64,000 nucleotides of DNA. Origin: Rhizophagus clarus (Eukaryota > Glomeromycota > Glomeromycetes > Glomerales > Glomeraceae). The stretch is taken from the NCBI GenBank assembly GCA_015698045.1, contig BLAL01000019.1:250501-314500 (forward strand). The letters run 5' to 3'. Below the pieces are notes generated by a model. The model was not told the DNA's origin. It worked only from the letters and a program-made list of their open reading frames with translations, and did no database searches. The translations under genes and the position numbers were made by a program. Below are positions 37,018 to 48,670 of the stretch, piece after piece. Each line of letters begins with the position of its first letter. Positions within the stretch are counted from its first letter, which is position 1.

Positions 37018-38603
37018 TCGATATAGATTATATTAATCATACCGTACATGTATCATCATTTTTTTTCTCATTGAAACATTTGGGTTTAGGGTAGGGTTTG
37101 AATTAAATTTTTGTGGTAAGATTCTAAGATCCGATTTATATCTATAAAAGTAACTAAAAAAATTTGGTGATATTTAAAAAAATTCTTTTAAAAAAAAAAA
37201 AACAAAAAGAAATAGAAATAGAAAAATCAACTGAAATAACGATTAATAACAGATAATATATTTTTATACCTTAAGAAATATTTTTTTTTTTTTTTGTCTT
37301 AAATCAAGAAAATTTTCAATCGATATACAAATCAGAATATTGAGCTCTATTGACTTTAACGTAAAGTTGAATAATTCATCCGCTGTTTTATCATACTGTA
37401 CCAAGGCCCGCGAATGGATGGTTTCCGGTACGTTCCTCCAAATCAACTGTTTTTTTCTTTCTTTTAGGTTCCAATGGCCAGGGTATCAACGGACAGCTAA
37501 GTTGCCGAATGTAACGAAATGTGAACGTATTGTAGACTCCAAACAATTTTAACTATAAATTCTAAAATTTCTTTTGTTTATTCATCGAAAACTTGAGTTT
37601 TCCCCAGGCGCTAAGATAATTTAAAATATCATTCCAGGACAACTCTCGTGATCAGTATATAAAGTAGAGAACCCGATATTGAAAATTGGGGTTAATTATA
37701 TAATAGTGGGGAATCTGATATCACGGCAAACAAAAGTACTAATTGTTAAAATATAATATAAAAACTAAGTTTATTGGTATAAAATCATGCTATTTGGCTT
37801 ATTTTTTATTGAAAGTCCGGTAAATTTTTGAGCACTAGAAATGATTTACTTATGAGCTTAAAGGAAAAAAATGCTTTATTTTTAACGTTACAAATAATGG
37901 GTTTTTACTTTTGGGCTCATAGGAAAGTCTCCTAATGATTGAAAATTTTACCGAACATTTAGCAAAAAATTAAACCAAATAGTATAATTTTATGCTAATA
38001 GTTTTAGTTTTTACATTATATTTAAAAATTAGTATTTTAATTTGCCGCATCTTCAGATTCTGTGCTATTATATATTACTATATATAATTTAACTTAATTA
38101 AATTTCATTCCGAAGATTCTGATTTTACCGAAAGGTTGCTTTCCAGTAGCGTTTTTTCCGGTAAAGTAGTGCCATAATGAGGCTTTAACATGCATAAATT
38201 TACATCATACATGCAGTACTACGTTTTTGACTTGTGCGACGTTACTGTCTTGACCACCTTACTGTAAAATATATTATGCGGGTCAAGACAGTAGCACGAG
38301 GAGGTGATTTTTGCTGCAGTACTTATGTTTGTGATCAGCGTGATTTTTATGCTGTAATGCAGACGTTTAATAAGAAAAAATATTTATATTCTCTTCTTAA
38401 GAAGAAATTATATAGTAATGGCTCATAATAGAAGTAGGTAAAAAGTATTATAGCAGAATTGTTTAATAGAAAGTTAGGATTATTCAAAAACTTTAAAACA
38501 AATTTGCGATATAATAGAACTAGCTTCAATCATCACCGAGGAATCCGAAGGTAAAAATACATTAAACTATAATTAAATTACTAAATAAAAATTATTATTA
38601 TCA
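37018..38603. other. No confident gene; one hairpin
   Basis: An open frame at 37340-37552 contains an intron-like GTACG...TTTTAG stretch but no known domain. A perfect 13-bp inverted repeat (TACTGTCTTGACC at 38243 and its complement at 38281) has a 25-base spacer. Confidence 0.3.
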
Positions 38604-39887
38604 CTATACTTTATATATAATATTCACACGTAATTTAAACCATTTTTTAAATAATTTAGCTTGTAAGTTAATAGACTTAATTTTATCAATCCCTACACCA
38701 TTCTCTCCAAACAGTTTGCGAATTTTTTTGGCTCTAAGAGTTTTAATTCGCAAGGAAACAGGCGTAACACCAGCCAGATGTTCTAACATTTCCTTATATA
38801 TTTGAGTTCTTGCAGTTTTATCAGTAACTCCTGTCTCACGACGAATTTCAACAACCTTATTTTCAAAATTAATTTTGAATAATGAACCCAGGACAAAATC
38901 TCTTCCTGTCCAGCTCGTGTTGCATTTCGAAATAAATGGATTAGACTTTGTGTTGTAATTTGGCTGTAAGACGCTTCACAAGAGGATAAATACTGCTCAC
39001 TAATTTCGGAAGGTGAAGCAATAATACTACCACTCTGTAAATCTCGTATTAAATCAAGTTCTATATTCTGATTTTTAGTGAGCTCGATCTCATCAGAGTC
39101 GTCAAAATCTTGAATAACCTTTTGCTGATTTCTTGAAGTTTTCTCGATTTCTTCCGACTTCTTTGAAACCATTTGATCGTTTCCCGAGGAAACAGTTTTT
39201 GTACTACTTTCAATCTTGTCGTTTCCTAAAGAAACAGCCAGATTATTTTCCGCAGAAGGTAATACTTTAAGAGAGGCTGTCTCACGCAGAAGTTTCTCCT
39301 TATTGCGTCGCCTTATCCCACCACTAACACTTTTCTTATGTGCATCGTCCAAGAAAGTATCCATTTCCCTATCCACCGATGATTTCTGATCACTCACACA
39401 AGATGGCAGAGATTGGTCCTGCTTTCTTTGACTATAGTTCGGAATCGATAGTAAATTATCATCGGATGAAAAATCTTCAGCGAAACACTTTTCAGTGCTT
39501 TCCGCCTCTACTTTTACCTCTACATTCGAGTATATGCAAGAAGATGGGGCTGATTGCTTTGTAATTGCTTCCTTATCATTCTTTGATTGTCCATCCACTG
39601 TCACGGAACTCTGTTCCACTATTGCAAGTCTGGCCTCAAGCTCTGTATTTTTTTGCTCTGGTTCTTTCCTCTCTTTTAGATATTTTTTTAAGATTTACAT
39701 CACGCTTGGCATTCTCTTCAATAATCTGCCTCAGCTTTGCGTTCTCAGCCCCAACCTCTGCAACTTTCCTTCTAAGTTCAGGAATCTCATCATTCTCGCC
39801 CTCGATTTCAGCAAACTTCTTCCTGAGTTCGGCAATCTCGGCTAAGAGCTTGGAATTTAATTCTCTCAATGAATCGATGGATTGCAT
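38604..39887 (-). pseudogene. Coiled-coil protein gene with two frameshifts
   Basis: Starts at the ATG at 39887 with a heptad-rich coiled coil (about 75 residues of LRKK/ENAKLRQIIEEN character). It runs through a Ser/Glu/Lys-rich middle with acidic and polar tracts and ends in a basic helical C-terminal domain (KTARTQIYKEMLEHLAG, then VSLRIKTLRAKKIRKLFG), stop at 38604. Two frame changes separate the parts: one at a seven-A run (39683-39689), where changing its length by one rejoins the coiled coil to the rest, and one near 38868-38885. The first sits in a homopolymer and could be an assembly error. I believe this is a multi-copy family in Rhizophagus, from memory. Function unknown; a DNA-associated or structural role would be a guess. 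Confidence 0.6.
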
Positions 39888-40752
39888 GTTCGATGATAAT
39901 TTTTTTATATGAGATGGAATAATTCAAAAGTTCATTAGCATAGATAAAAACCGGGACAAAATGTCACGATCAGGATTACTGATTTATTGATGCAAAAAAA
40001 TAAATTACAAGATTCGAAAATACATAAACGTTTTACAAAGTGAAATGGCGTCTCTATACTAATGCCTGTGTTTCAATCATCTAAGCTATCTATATACTAG
40101 CACAATATCCCAACATTAACTCTAATCCGATTTCATATCAATATTCTAGATAGAATAAAACGGTCATCAGTCAGAGTCAGAAATAAGTTAACAATGTTGA
40201 CCTTAGTTAAAACTCACCAAAAGCTTATGTTCTCCGCTTAATAAGGTCCTCGAAATTTCTGAACAAAAAATAGATATTAGCTTTAAACACCCCCTTGCAA
40301 ATGCACGGTAACAGCCGAAAAAATATATTTCATTCATACCTTAATTGTGAAGTGTCTCGTCCGGACTTTAATCACCATCTTAAACTGCGGTAGATCGGTT
40401 TCTTTTTAATGAGTTCATGCTCGGAGAAAATGCACGACGGCTTGGTGGTCGGAGTAAGAAAAAAAATGTTATTAATTAATATATCGTTATGACATAACTT
40501 GAAATTAATTTTATTGGCTACTAATTGTGTTGCAACATCAACTGATCAACTGTACAACCGAATAATTAATAAATACCTTGTGAATGCAATCCGAGTAACA
40601 ATAAAATCGATCACTTTTTTTCGCTTGCCGATAAATTAATTTTATAACCTTTTTTTTTACTATGCTTATATCATTTATATCATTATATCAATCATTATAT
40701 CATATCTCGTGTCACCAATTAAGAGTTTATAAAGATCATTTTATAATTAATC
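39888..40752. other. Intergenic between divergent genes
   Basis: Lies between the 5' ends of the coiled-coil gene (-) and the Crinkler gene (+), so it should contain both promoters. No distinctive element beyond AT-rich tracts. Confidence 0.35.
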
Positions 40753-40866
40753 ATGATGTATCCAGAAAAGTATATATATCTTAGACTTCTCTCATTTCTT
40801 AAACTTTCACAAGAAATTCTCTGCTCAAATTTTCTAGAAACTTTTCTGAAAAATTACAGGAACGAA

Positions 40867-43687
40867 ATGATGTTGTCGCTTAATTGTTTGATTCTAGGAC
40901 GAGCTTCCGAAAAAAGTTTCATCGAAGATATTGGCGAAGAATATGATACCGATGATAAAGTTAAAATTAAGTTTGTCGATTTTAAAGTTTCGCACTTAAA
41001 AGAGAAGCTCTTTCGTAGGCAAATCATAAAAGATATAACTTCAAGTTCTGAATATATTGATCTTTGGAAAGTTGACGGTAAGAAGGTTAATGAAGAAGAA
41101 AACAATCTTAAAGAATTTACTGAAAGTGACATCAAAGAAAAACTCGGAGGCGTAAAGATGATCTCTCGATTCCCGCTTGAAGATTATTTTAAGGCTAAGG
41201 AAACTAATATACGGGACATCCATGTCTTCATTGTTTCCACCACCACTGGTAAGTGTCTCCCAACGTTTTACCTCTCGAACAAGAGGTTTGCAGTAACAAA
41301 ATATCGAGTCTGGTCTGATGTCATTATTTTTTTTGTTTACACGCACCACATTTGTGATTTCTTTCCTGTTTCTTTGTAATCAGCACAAGAAACTGTGAAA
41401 ACAGGTAACACACGAAGTTGTTGTTTTCTTTAAAACAGAGTATATTCCTGTGTGATCAGATTTTTAATTGACTTTTAATCACTAGTCAAGGATGCCATTG
41501 ATATTGCCTTAAAGAAGGCTATTACTGATACTAGTATTACCAGACCTGATGATGAAATGCCTTTTATGGAGCGTAACACCGATCAAGCAATTTCAGAGAT
41601 TACGAAAAATATTGGGAACCATCTTAAAGGTTCTAAGGCCAAAACAGATTTTAGCGTCCTTGTCAGTGGTGGGGCTCCTGGAATAGGTATGATCTTAATA
41701 TAGTGTGTTCAAGCTGGTTGATTCACACGTAGTTATTCATTCATCATAAATCTCATGTGTAGGTAAAACTCGGTTTGGAAGTGAAATATTCAAACACCTG
41801 AAAGATAACCAAAATTGGGCCCCTCCTGCGTGGAAAAATAATCTACAACTTGAAAACCTCTATGTAGACTTCGGTAATGGTTGTCGACTTGATTCATATG
41901 ACGATGAACTAACTCCAACAGTCATCATCGGCCTGCGAATTGCCTATGTGTTTTTCATCGAAGGAAAATATACAATGAGGTTTGAAACCTTTCGTGACCG
42001 AGTTTGGAAATACAAAGACATTTTCAAAATCTCTAATGTTTTTGAATGCATTTACGAGCATCTAAATTTCCAACCCAATCGACAGCTCTTTGTGTTTCTT
42101 CATATTGACGAGTTTCAGCTCATCGATCAGTGGGAGATTGACGCAGTCAACGAAAGGAAAATGTCAGTAAAACATCTCTTTAAGGAAATGATCAATGGCC
42201 TTGCATCATTCATGTTTGGTCCACCCTCCCTTATCTATGTCCAGACATTTTTTTCTGGAACAGCACCACAAGCTGTTATATCTGTGAAAGAATCATCAAA
42301 GGTTTCATTTGAATTTGCCAATTGCCCACAACTGTCGTTCAGAGCACTGCTTGAGATTGCAAATCATTATGCACAAAAATACGATGTAGAAAAATTCGAC
42401 TGTGGTACATACAAATGGATGCTTTGTCGACCATTTCTCCAACTTTTGGAAGACACCGGAGGATTGCCTCGCGCACTTCAGTACGTCTTTGAAGTGTGCT
42501 TTGAAATCGAAGTCGATAGAAAGAAATTCTTCAATGATATTCATAATCAGCACTTTAATATCATCTTTAATAATGTCAAACACCGTCTCCAAATGCGCTA
42601 TAACATATACGAAACCATCGAGAAGAATAAAAAACTTGCTTTAGAGCTTCTTTATCACAGTATCGATGCAATTCCTGTTCTTCGCGAGACATGCCTGGAT
42701 CCAAATGATGAAGTCTGTACAATCAAAAACCTCGAACGTGACGCACATATCATTCTCAGTTCCTGCGATGACACTTCCTCTGGATTTACCATCAAGATGC
42801 CTTTCTTTTTTATCTGTTTATACAATGACAAATTAAAAATCATGGACTTCAATCTTGAAGAGACATTTCGGGTGCAAAACGCTATGCATTGGCAAGATTG
42901 GGAACTTTTTGTGGCATACTATGAGGCATTCCGCACCAACTTGCTAATAAAACGTGGAAATCGTACGGTACGTCTGGGGGAGTTATATCGTGGCGTCTAT
43001 GGGACTGAATCGGCCAAGAATATTGAGGTTAGGCTGAAGAAACTTACTGTTCGCCAAGCAAACGAGCAATTCCCATGTTCAAAGTTAACAGAAAAAGGTT
43101 CCTCAAAGTCCATTCCCTGGGAGGAAGGCGAAGCTGTGATTGTCAATGGTGTGTCTGCTAAATGGGGAGATTCATTCAGAGTTTTGGAAACAGTTCAAGG
43201 TGATCGTCTCTTTAGTATTCACCAAGCCAAATATGACTATAACTCGGCCGAATACACTTTAGACGATCTTTTCGAGGAACACGTTAAGAATTGTGAGAGT
43301 TCCTATGCAGAACAACTTCTTGCTAAGTACCGTCACATAACGATTGTTTTCACAACACAACCATTTTATGAAACAATTTCATATAACGATTGCTTTATTA
43401 TTTCGTGTAACAATTTTGAACAGTACTTTGGTCCTGTATTTTCTTCTCGTGCTACATTTGCCTTGATAAAAAACATCAACCCCAACTTTTCAGAATTACA
43501 AAGGATGGTTGAACGTCTTCCCGGGGTTGGTAACGTCACTGCTGAAAAAATTATTATAAATCGGCCATATAAAAGTGAGGATGACTTCTTTAATAAGCAT
43601 GGTCGGGCTAAACGAGGCATGGAGAAGAATGAGTGTGAGAATCCCGAAAAGAAAATCAAACTTGACTTCTACCCATTTAATGTGTAA
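40867..43687 (+). CDS. Crinkler-type protein: header, P-loop ATPase, nuclease-like, HhH
   Basis: Exons 40867-41248, 41384-41404 (21-nt micro-exon), 41486-41686 and 41763-43687. All introns are GT-AG and the phases join exactly, giving about 842 aa. Domains: Crinkler/CR header (1-127) starting near LSLNCLILG; P-loop NTPase with GGAPGIGKTR (about 195-205, split by intron 3) and a Walker-B-like LHIDEFQ (about 314); a segment with W-G-D-S-F (about 669) and H-Q-A-K-Y (about 688) matching the D...[EQ]xK core of PD-(D/E)XK nucleases; helix-hairpin-helix LPGVGNVTAEKI (about 790). This matches the known CR-effector architecture of ATPase plus nuclease. An upstream in-frame ATG at 40753 would add 38 residues. 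I prefer 40867 because family headers start there. No signal peptide is visible. Intact. Confidence 0.85.
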
Positions 43688-44274
43688 AAAATAAGTTAAT
43701 TCCGCGCTTAACATGGATATTTTTATCAATTATCAATGTACAATCTACAATAACAAATATAATATCAATAATAGCTGTATACCGATTCTATAATTTTTAT
43801 TTTATTTTAATAAAGCTTAATGCATTACTTTTTCTAATGGTTAATTATATTCCACAGTAAAAAATTTAAAAAATTAATTCGTGATTAGTCTAAGAGCCGG
43901 AGAAAGATTTTTATATTTCAGAATCTGGATCGACTTGAGTGATAGACATCTTGGTAATGAAACGATTTCTTCTGAGCAGAAAGAATATCAAAGAATATGC
44001 TTGGAATATGAAAAACCTTTAGAACAGACTCTTGTCGAAGTCAATATATTTCTCTTTCCCCGAAATCCAATAATAATTTTCTCCAATTTGTAGACGAATT
44101 GCAAATTAAAGCAGTGCAACCGTGAAGAATCTTCACGATCGAAAATCACGTGAAATCTTGCCGATCGTCACTCGTGACGGAAATTTTCCATTTTATTAAT
44201 ACATGCGAAAAATAAATACAAATGTTCGGGAATTTGCCCGCGATACATGAAGACTATGCTATTATTATACATGA
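43688..44274. other. Intergenic, convergent 3' ends
   Basis: Contains AATAAAG at about 43810, a plausible poly(A) signal for the Crinkler gene, and TCACGTGA-type sequence near 44146. A 70-codon open frame at 43881-44093 has no recognised motif. Confidence 0.4.
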
Positions 44275-45598
44275 TTATTTTTTCAAACGACACCCCTCTA
44301 TCCTAACCCTCTTTCTTTCCAGCTCATCCTCCACACACGCCCTATCCATTAACAAACCCACAATTATGCCCAAAGCCTCTTTCACGCTATCACATAATGA
44401 TGGGTATGACTTTGAGTTTGGTTCCAAGGCCTTCCTAGAAAATTCGATCAAGTTTGCGGTATCTAGGGATTGGAATCGAAAATCGAATCTTTTCAGTATT
44501 TTTTTTATAGATGATCAGCTTGACTTCGAATCAGTTTCTAATTATAGCAAAAACAATCAGTACTTGGCCTGAATTAGAAATCACTTTGGAATCAGGTCGG
44601 ATAATATGTAAAAAATTTTTCAGAATCGATTCTCGGAATCGATTTTACTATGTTTTGTCGATTTTCGATTAATCGATTCCAATCCCTAGCGGTATCACTT
44701 GCCTTGGATATTTTTCCAGGGCTATATAGAAGGAAGTGCCAGTCTCGACCTGTTGTGACAATACCATAGAGGTAATCAAAATCATTATCACCATGCTTTC
44801 TCTTCTTCTTGTTCGTCTCACATGTGCTTTCAAGTTGTTTGATATTCTGTGCGAAGCCTATGGGGACTTTGTGTTGTTTATCCTCCATGATGCAGATAAG
44901 CTCTTCAGCCTCCTAACCACAATTTGCATAGATGTGTTAGTGTTAAGTTATCCCAATTATGACTAGAACTAGAGTGGAGTGGGAGCAACAAATCAAATTA
45001 CCTTTATTGCATTGACCTGATCCCGGCTTTCTTCACCAACTATTCCATACTGAGGCTTTATGCTAAGCTCCTTGTTTGTTATATCCATGATGATATGGAT
45101 GGAAGCATGAAGAAGCGCCATGACATACTCATTACGTATAGCCTCTAAACTATCCGGTTGTAATATACCATAGAAGCGTAACCTACCTAAAATTTCTTTC
45201 ATGCAACGCTTGAAGACCTTATTGTCATCTTGAATTTCATAAGTTGGTAGAGAAAAGAGCAGGATGGAATCTATACCATCAGAGTCATACCCATATTCTG
45301 CCAACACCTCACTTAAGCTGAGATACGAGGAGAATGCACAATTTGGCTTTTTTTTGAGGGCCTTAATTTCTTTGGCAAGTTTTATTGCAGGCTCACCAGG
45401 AAAATTGTATGGTGAAGCTAAAAGCTTTTCTTTGGTCAACTCAAGAAAGATCTGACCATCAACTTCTTGCTTACTAAGAATATCATAGTGCTTTTTATCA
45501 TTAAGTTTGAGGTTCTGCTCCTTCAAAAAATTAATAAGAGTTTCTGTATCCCAGTTCTCAACCAGGTAAGAGTTGTGTTTAGCTGTTGAGGTAGACAT
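44275..45598 (-). CDS. SAM-domain protein gene, 3' part interrupted by a MITE
   Basis: Exon 1 is 45598-45002, intron 45001-44913 (89 bp, GT-AG), exon 2 44912-44275. Residues about 10-75 form a SAM domain (NWDTETLINFL ... LELTKEKLLASPY), a protein-interaction fold. After it comes a conserved helical region with SSYLSLSEVLAEYG and FKRCMKEILGRLRFYG, then DYLYGIVTTGRDWHFLLYSP. Excluding the 225-bp MITE at 44464-44688 and one copy of its 8-bp duplication, the frame runs on to a basic C terminus and a TAA at 44277-44275. As it stands, translation enters the MITE and stops at 44592 after about 31 foreign residues, giving about 305 aa instead of 333. Whether the shortened product works is unknown. 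I recall this as a large Rhizophagus family. Confidence 0.75.
44464..44688. mobile_element. hAT-like MITE with 8-bp TSD
   Basis: The 225-bp element starts TAGGGATTGGAATCGAAAAT and ends with the inverted complement (TAGGGATTGGAATCGATTAA reversed). GCGGTATC flanks both sides (44456-44463 and 44689-44696): an exact 8-bp duplication, typical of hAT. The interior is rich in ATCGATT palindromes. No transposase. Confidence 0.85.
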
Positions 45599-45861
45599 AG
45601 TGTTACATTTTTATAGTGGAAATAGGCTTAGACAAAAAAATAGTGTTATGCTGGAGTCAGTGGAGTGAGATAAAATTTATTTCTGAGATGGAAAAAAAAT
45701 AAGCGCTAATATATGTTTTTATGTCACATAGGCATTGCACCATTTCATGTGACCTGCTTTTCATTTACATCAATAATACTTTATTTATAAAATAAATCAT
45801 TATCAGAAGTCTGTTTACAATACATAAAGATTGAAAAATTCACTATTACATATAGAAAATA

Positions 45862-46426
45862 TTATTTGGAAGAAAGGGAAGGGTAGACAAAAATATGAAT
45901 CATATCTTCATTTAGATTCACAGGAAAATAAACAGAAATCATATTCTCTGGTTGCATACATCTTCTTTGTATACTAGTTGGATAAATTTGTTGAAGATGA
46001 AAGTTATGCAGACGGACTGGAAGATGAGATGCTAATATGCTTCTAACTCTATCCACAATAATAGAAATAAGGTCATTTTTGGAAACCTCAATCATGAAAA
46101 TTATATTTCTATTTTGACTATTATGGAAACAGAGGTTGATGCTTATAATATCACTATTGTCAGTGGTAGATATCTTGCTTCTTGTTATCTATCAGTAATA
46201 AGTCTGATAGTGAGAAATTTCTTTCAGCTTAATGCTTATTCCCATACATACATAACTTCTGATATATATATACCTTAAAAATTTTTGCAGAAAAGTTATC
46301 TGAACTTTCACATACTCCTACATGCTTTATATCTTGTTGGGAAAAGTTAAGGAGATAAGAAGAATGATTATCATTGTCATATGATGCCAAAAGTTTTATA
46401 AAAGTATTTGTAAGTGAAATTTTCAA
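45862..46426 (-). CDS. Possible two-exon hypothetical gene
   Basis: Upstream open stretch 46426-46276 ends at AAG|GTATAT. A second stretch, open from about 46192 and with an ATG at 46095, runs to a stop at 45862. Joining them through an acceptor near 46193 gives a balanced composition (VRSILASHLPVRLHNFHLQQ, then a VNLNEDMIHIFVYP end). The first stretch begins with TTG, so the true start may lie further upstream. No domain recognised, and the splice model is tentative. Confidence 0.3.
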
Positions 46427-46785
46427 ACCTTTTCACACGTAGATCTACTTGAAAAGACACATAGTTAGCTTTATGCCTAGCGATCTCAAAATTGCAAAGT
46501 CCTTAGCCCTTCATAATATATGCTTTTGACATTATTTTTTACTTTTACAGTAGGTTTTATGTTACAATTAGACCTCCTTTCACATTTTCTTATAATTGTT
46601 TGGGAAAAAAATATGGTTAGCTAATATTTTCTTTTAATTTATGTGAAAATTAATATGTCGCACAGACTTATCCTGTGATTCACTTATTTTTGTAACATAA
46701 TCTGTGGTCCAGCAGATTTTTCTGAGCTGGCGATCACTGCTCCAGATTAGTTAGATTAGTAATATTAAATCCAAATTGTTAATAT
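46427..46785. repeat. Intergenic with a dispersed foldback motif
   Basis: At about 46698-46757 a ~60-bp segment begins TAATCTGTGG and ends CTCCAGATTA, with TTTTCTGAGCTG inside. Similar segments occur at 47707-47769, about 60008-60037 and about 61123-61142. The remaining sequence shows no gene. Confidence 0.4.
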
Positions 46786-47682
46786 TTACAGTATCTGTCC
46801 AAAAATTTCATTTAGTGCAGAATCATAATAAAAAACCTGATTATAGATTATTGGACAAGGCATATTATTCTCTAAATCAGTTTTAAAATCAGAAAAATCA
46901 GTCTCAGAGTTAGATGATTCTGTTTCAGTATATTCTGAATTATAATACTCACTTAGATCAAGAATTTTATGATGTTTGAAAAATTTGGTTAATATGACTT
47001 CTCCATTTGAATCTGTTGCAATAAATTTGGGAAATAATAGCTCGTAGATTGTATGCAATGAAAGAAGTAATTCCCAAAAATTTTTTCTACAGCGATATTG
47101 ACTTTTTTCTCTTTCTTGTTCTTCAATCTCTTTAGGTTTATTAACGTACTGTGGTGGGTTTTGATGTTTATTAATAGCATATCCTGTATACATTAGCCAT
47201 ACACTTCTTAAAACCAAATCATATTCAGGCTTGTCAATAACTACAAAATTTGCTGTATCTATTTTGCGAATGCAAGGTATTATCTCATCAAAAATATTTG
47301 GCAAAGCAACTGAAACTTCTTCTCTATTAACCCATCCCCTTCTCATCACCTTCTTGCTAGCATTTGTTGCACTAATACCAAGGTCTCTTACTGCAAGATA
47401 TCTTGATCCATATTCTTTAGAAATATATAAATCCATTTTTTTGGTAAGTACCTTACTAATACTTCTATAAAAAGATTTGGAATCAATAAGTGCTTTAACA
47501 GTTACTTCAGTTCAAATGAATGTACAATTTACTATTAATCTTTTGCAAAATTTTCAAAGTACCTCATCTTTCCATATATCATTTATACTGCAATATTTTT
47601 TAAGATCCTGTATCGATAAATTCTTTAGAATGAAGAGTATTAATTCAGGCGCAAGTTGATTAAGCAAATTAACTGTATGCAT
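46786..47682 (-). pseudogene. F-box plus retropepsin-like fusion, copy 1
   Basis: One minus-strand frame from the ATG at 47682 to a stop at 46786 is broken only by two TGA codons (near 47560 and 47500). Residues 1-40 look like an F-box (LAPELILFILKNLSIQDLKK), normally the Skp1-binding part of an SCF ubiquitin ligase. A retropepsin-like fold follows: VKALIDSKSF sits where retropepsins have the catalytic D-[ST]-G, here D-S-K, then IDKPEYDLVLRSVWL at the position of the second conserved strand (usually I-L-G-x-x-W-L). An acidic Ser/Glu-rich C terminus ends it. Copy 2 lies at 61243-61660. The protease part probably came from a retroelement; it may have served as a binding domain since the active-site Gly is lost. 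Confidence 0.5.
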
Positions 47683-47926
47683 TTTATATGATTTGGATAT
47701 TTTCAGTAATACACAATCTGTGGCTCAGCAAAATAATCTTCTGAGCTGAATGATTAGCACTCTACATTACAGTCAATTTCCTTTATAGTCACCTCTGTTA
47801 TAGTCACATTACCCTATATAGTCACCTTAGTTGAGTGTTCCAAATTTTCATATATAAAAACTATCGTTTATAGTCACAAACTACCTATAGTCACTATCAC
47901 ATCTTTTTTTAAAAATTTTATATATG

Positions 47927-48670
47927 CTGTAATGCCAGAATTCACGTGATAAAGAAATAATATTAGTACAATACATAGTAATTACAAGGGTAATAATTTA
48001 ACCGACAGAAATAATTTAACCGATGGATAATAAACGATGGATAATAGTCCAATTGAAAGACGATAATAGTCATAAGTTATATTTATTTTTAGATTAAATT
48101 ACATCATATTTTATTTTAGTTATATTTATTTTTAACATTCGAAATTAAGGGAAAATGAAATAGTAGAAACTAATAATTTAAGAAAATAGAAAGAAATAGT
48201 AGAAGTTAATTTTTGAAAACTTATAAAAAGGCTCAATTTTTCCTTTATGTAAAGTAATGCTAGATAAGTACTAGAAGTACAGATAGGAGATCGACAGTTA
48301 AAGAGCTCGACAGTTAATTCTGTTCTCTCAAAAGATATGAAATAATAAAGATGAGAATATTAATTATTAAAAGTTATTACGAATATGCTCGTGGTTTACT
48401 CGAGAGTTAATTTAATATTTGAATGAATTATATAATGTGGAAGAACTATCGCAGTTTGAAAGTTAAAAGAAAAATAAGTTAAAGGAAATACTAGTAATAA
48501 TGAAAAAGGTATTACTAGAAATATATTTAAAAGTATAAGAAATGAAGATAATAAGTTCGCGATAGTAATAAAATAATGAGATAATAATAAAATAATAATA
48601 CGAAATAAAATAAACCAAGCATATAAAAATAATGACACGTTAACACTAAGGTGGCAGCTTAGTTGTTACA
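47927..48670 (+). repeat. 5' LTR of the gypsy element
   Basis: Begins CTGTAATGCCAGAATTCACG and ends TTAGTTGTTACA. Contains TATAAAAA at 48222 (core promoter) followed about 120 bp later by AATAATAAAG, a poly(A)-type signal. It has one copy of the 43-bp unit AGATTAAATTACATCATATT... and two ATTTAACCGA-type units. Otherwise it is nearly identical to the 3' LTR. Confidence 0.9.

Noticed and set aside
40854..41349. Minus-strand ORFs inside the Crinkler gene
   Set aside because: Shadows of the plus-strand coding sequence, without motifs.
44222..44572. A plus-strand gene opposite the SAM-domain gene
   Set aside because: The frame is antisense to the well-supported C terminus of the SAM gene and runs through the MITE.
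47437..47682. An intron between the F-box and the retropepsin-like part of copy 1
   Set aside because: A GTACTT donor exists after GAG, but no acceptor with a pyrimidine tract keeps the protease strand. The frame is continuous apart from two TGA codons, so point mutation is simpler.
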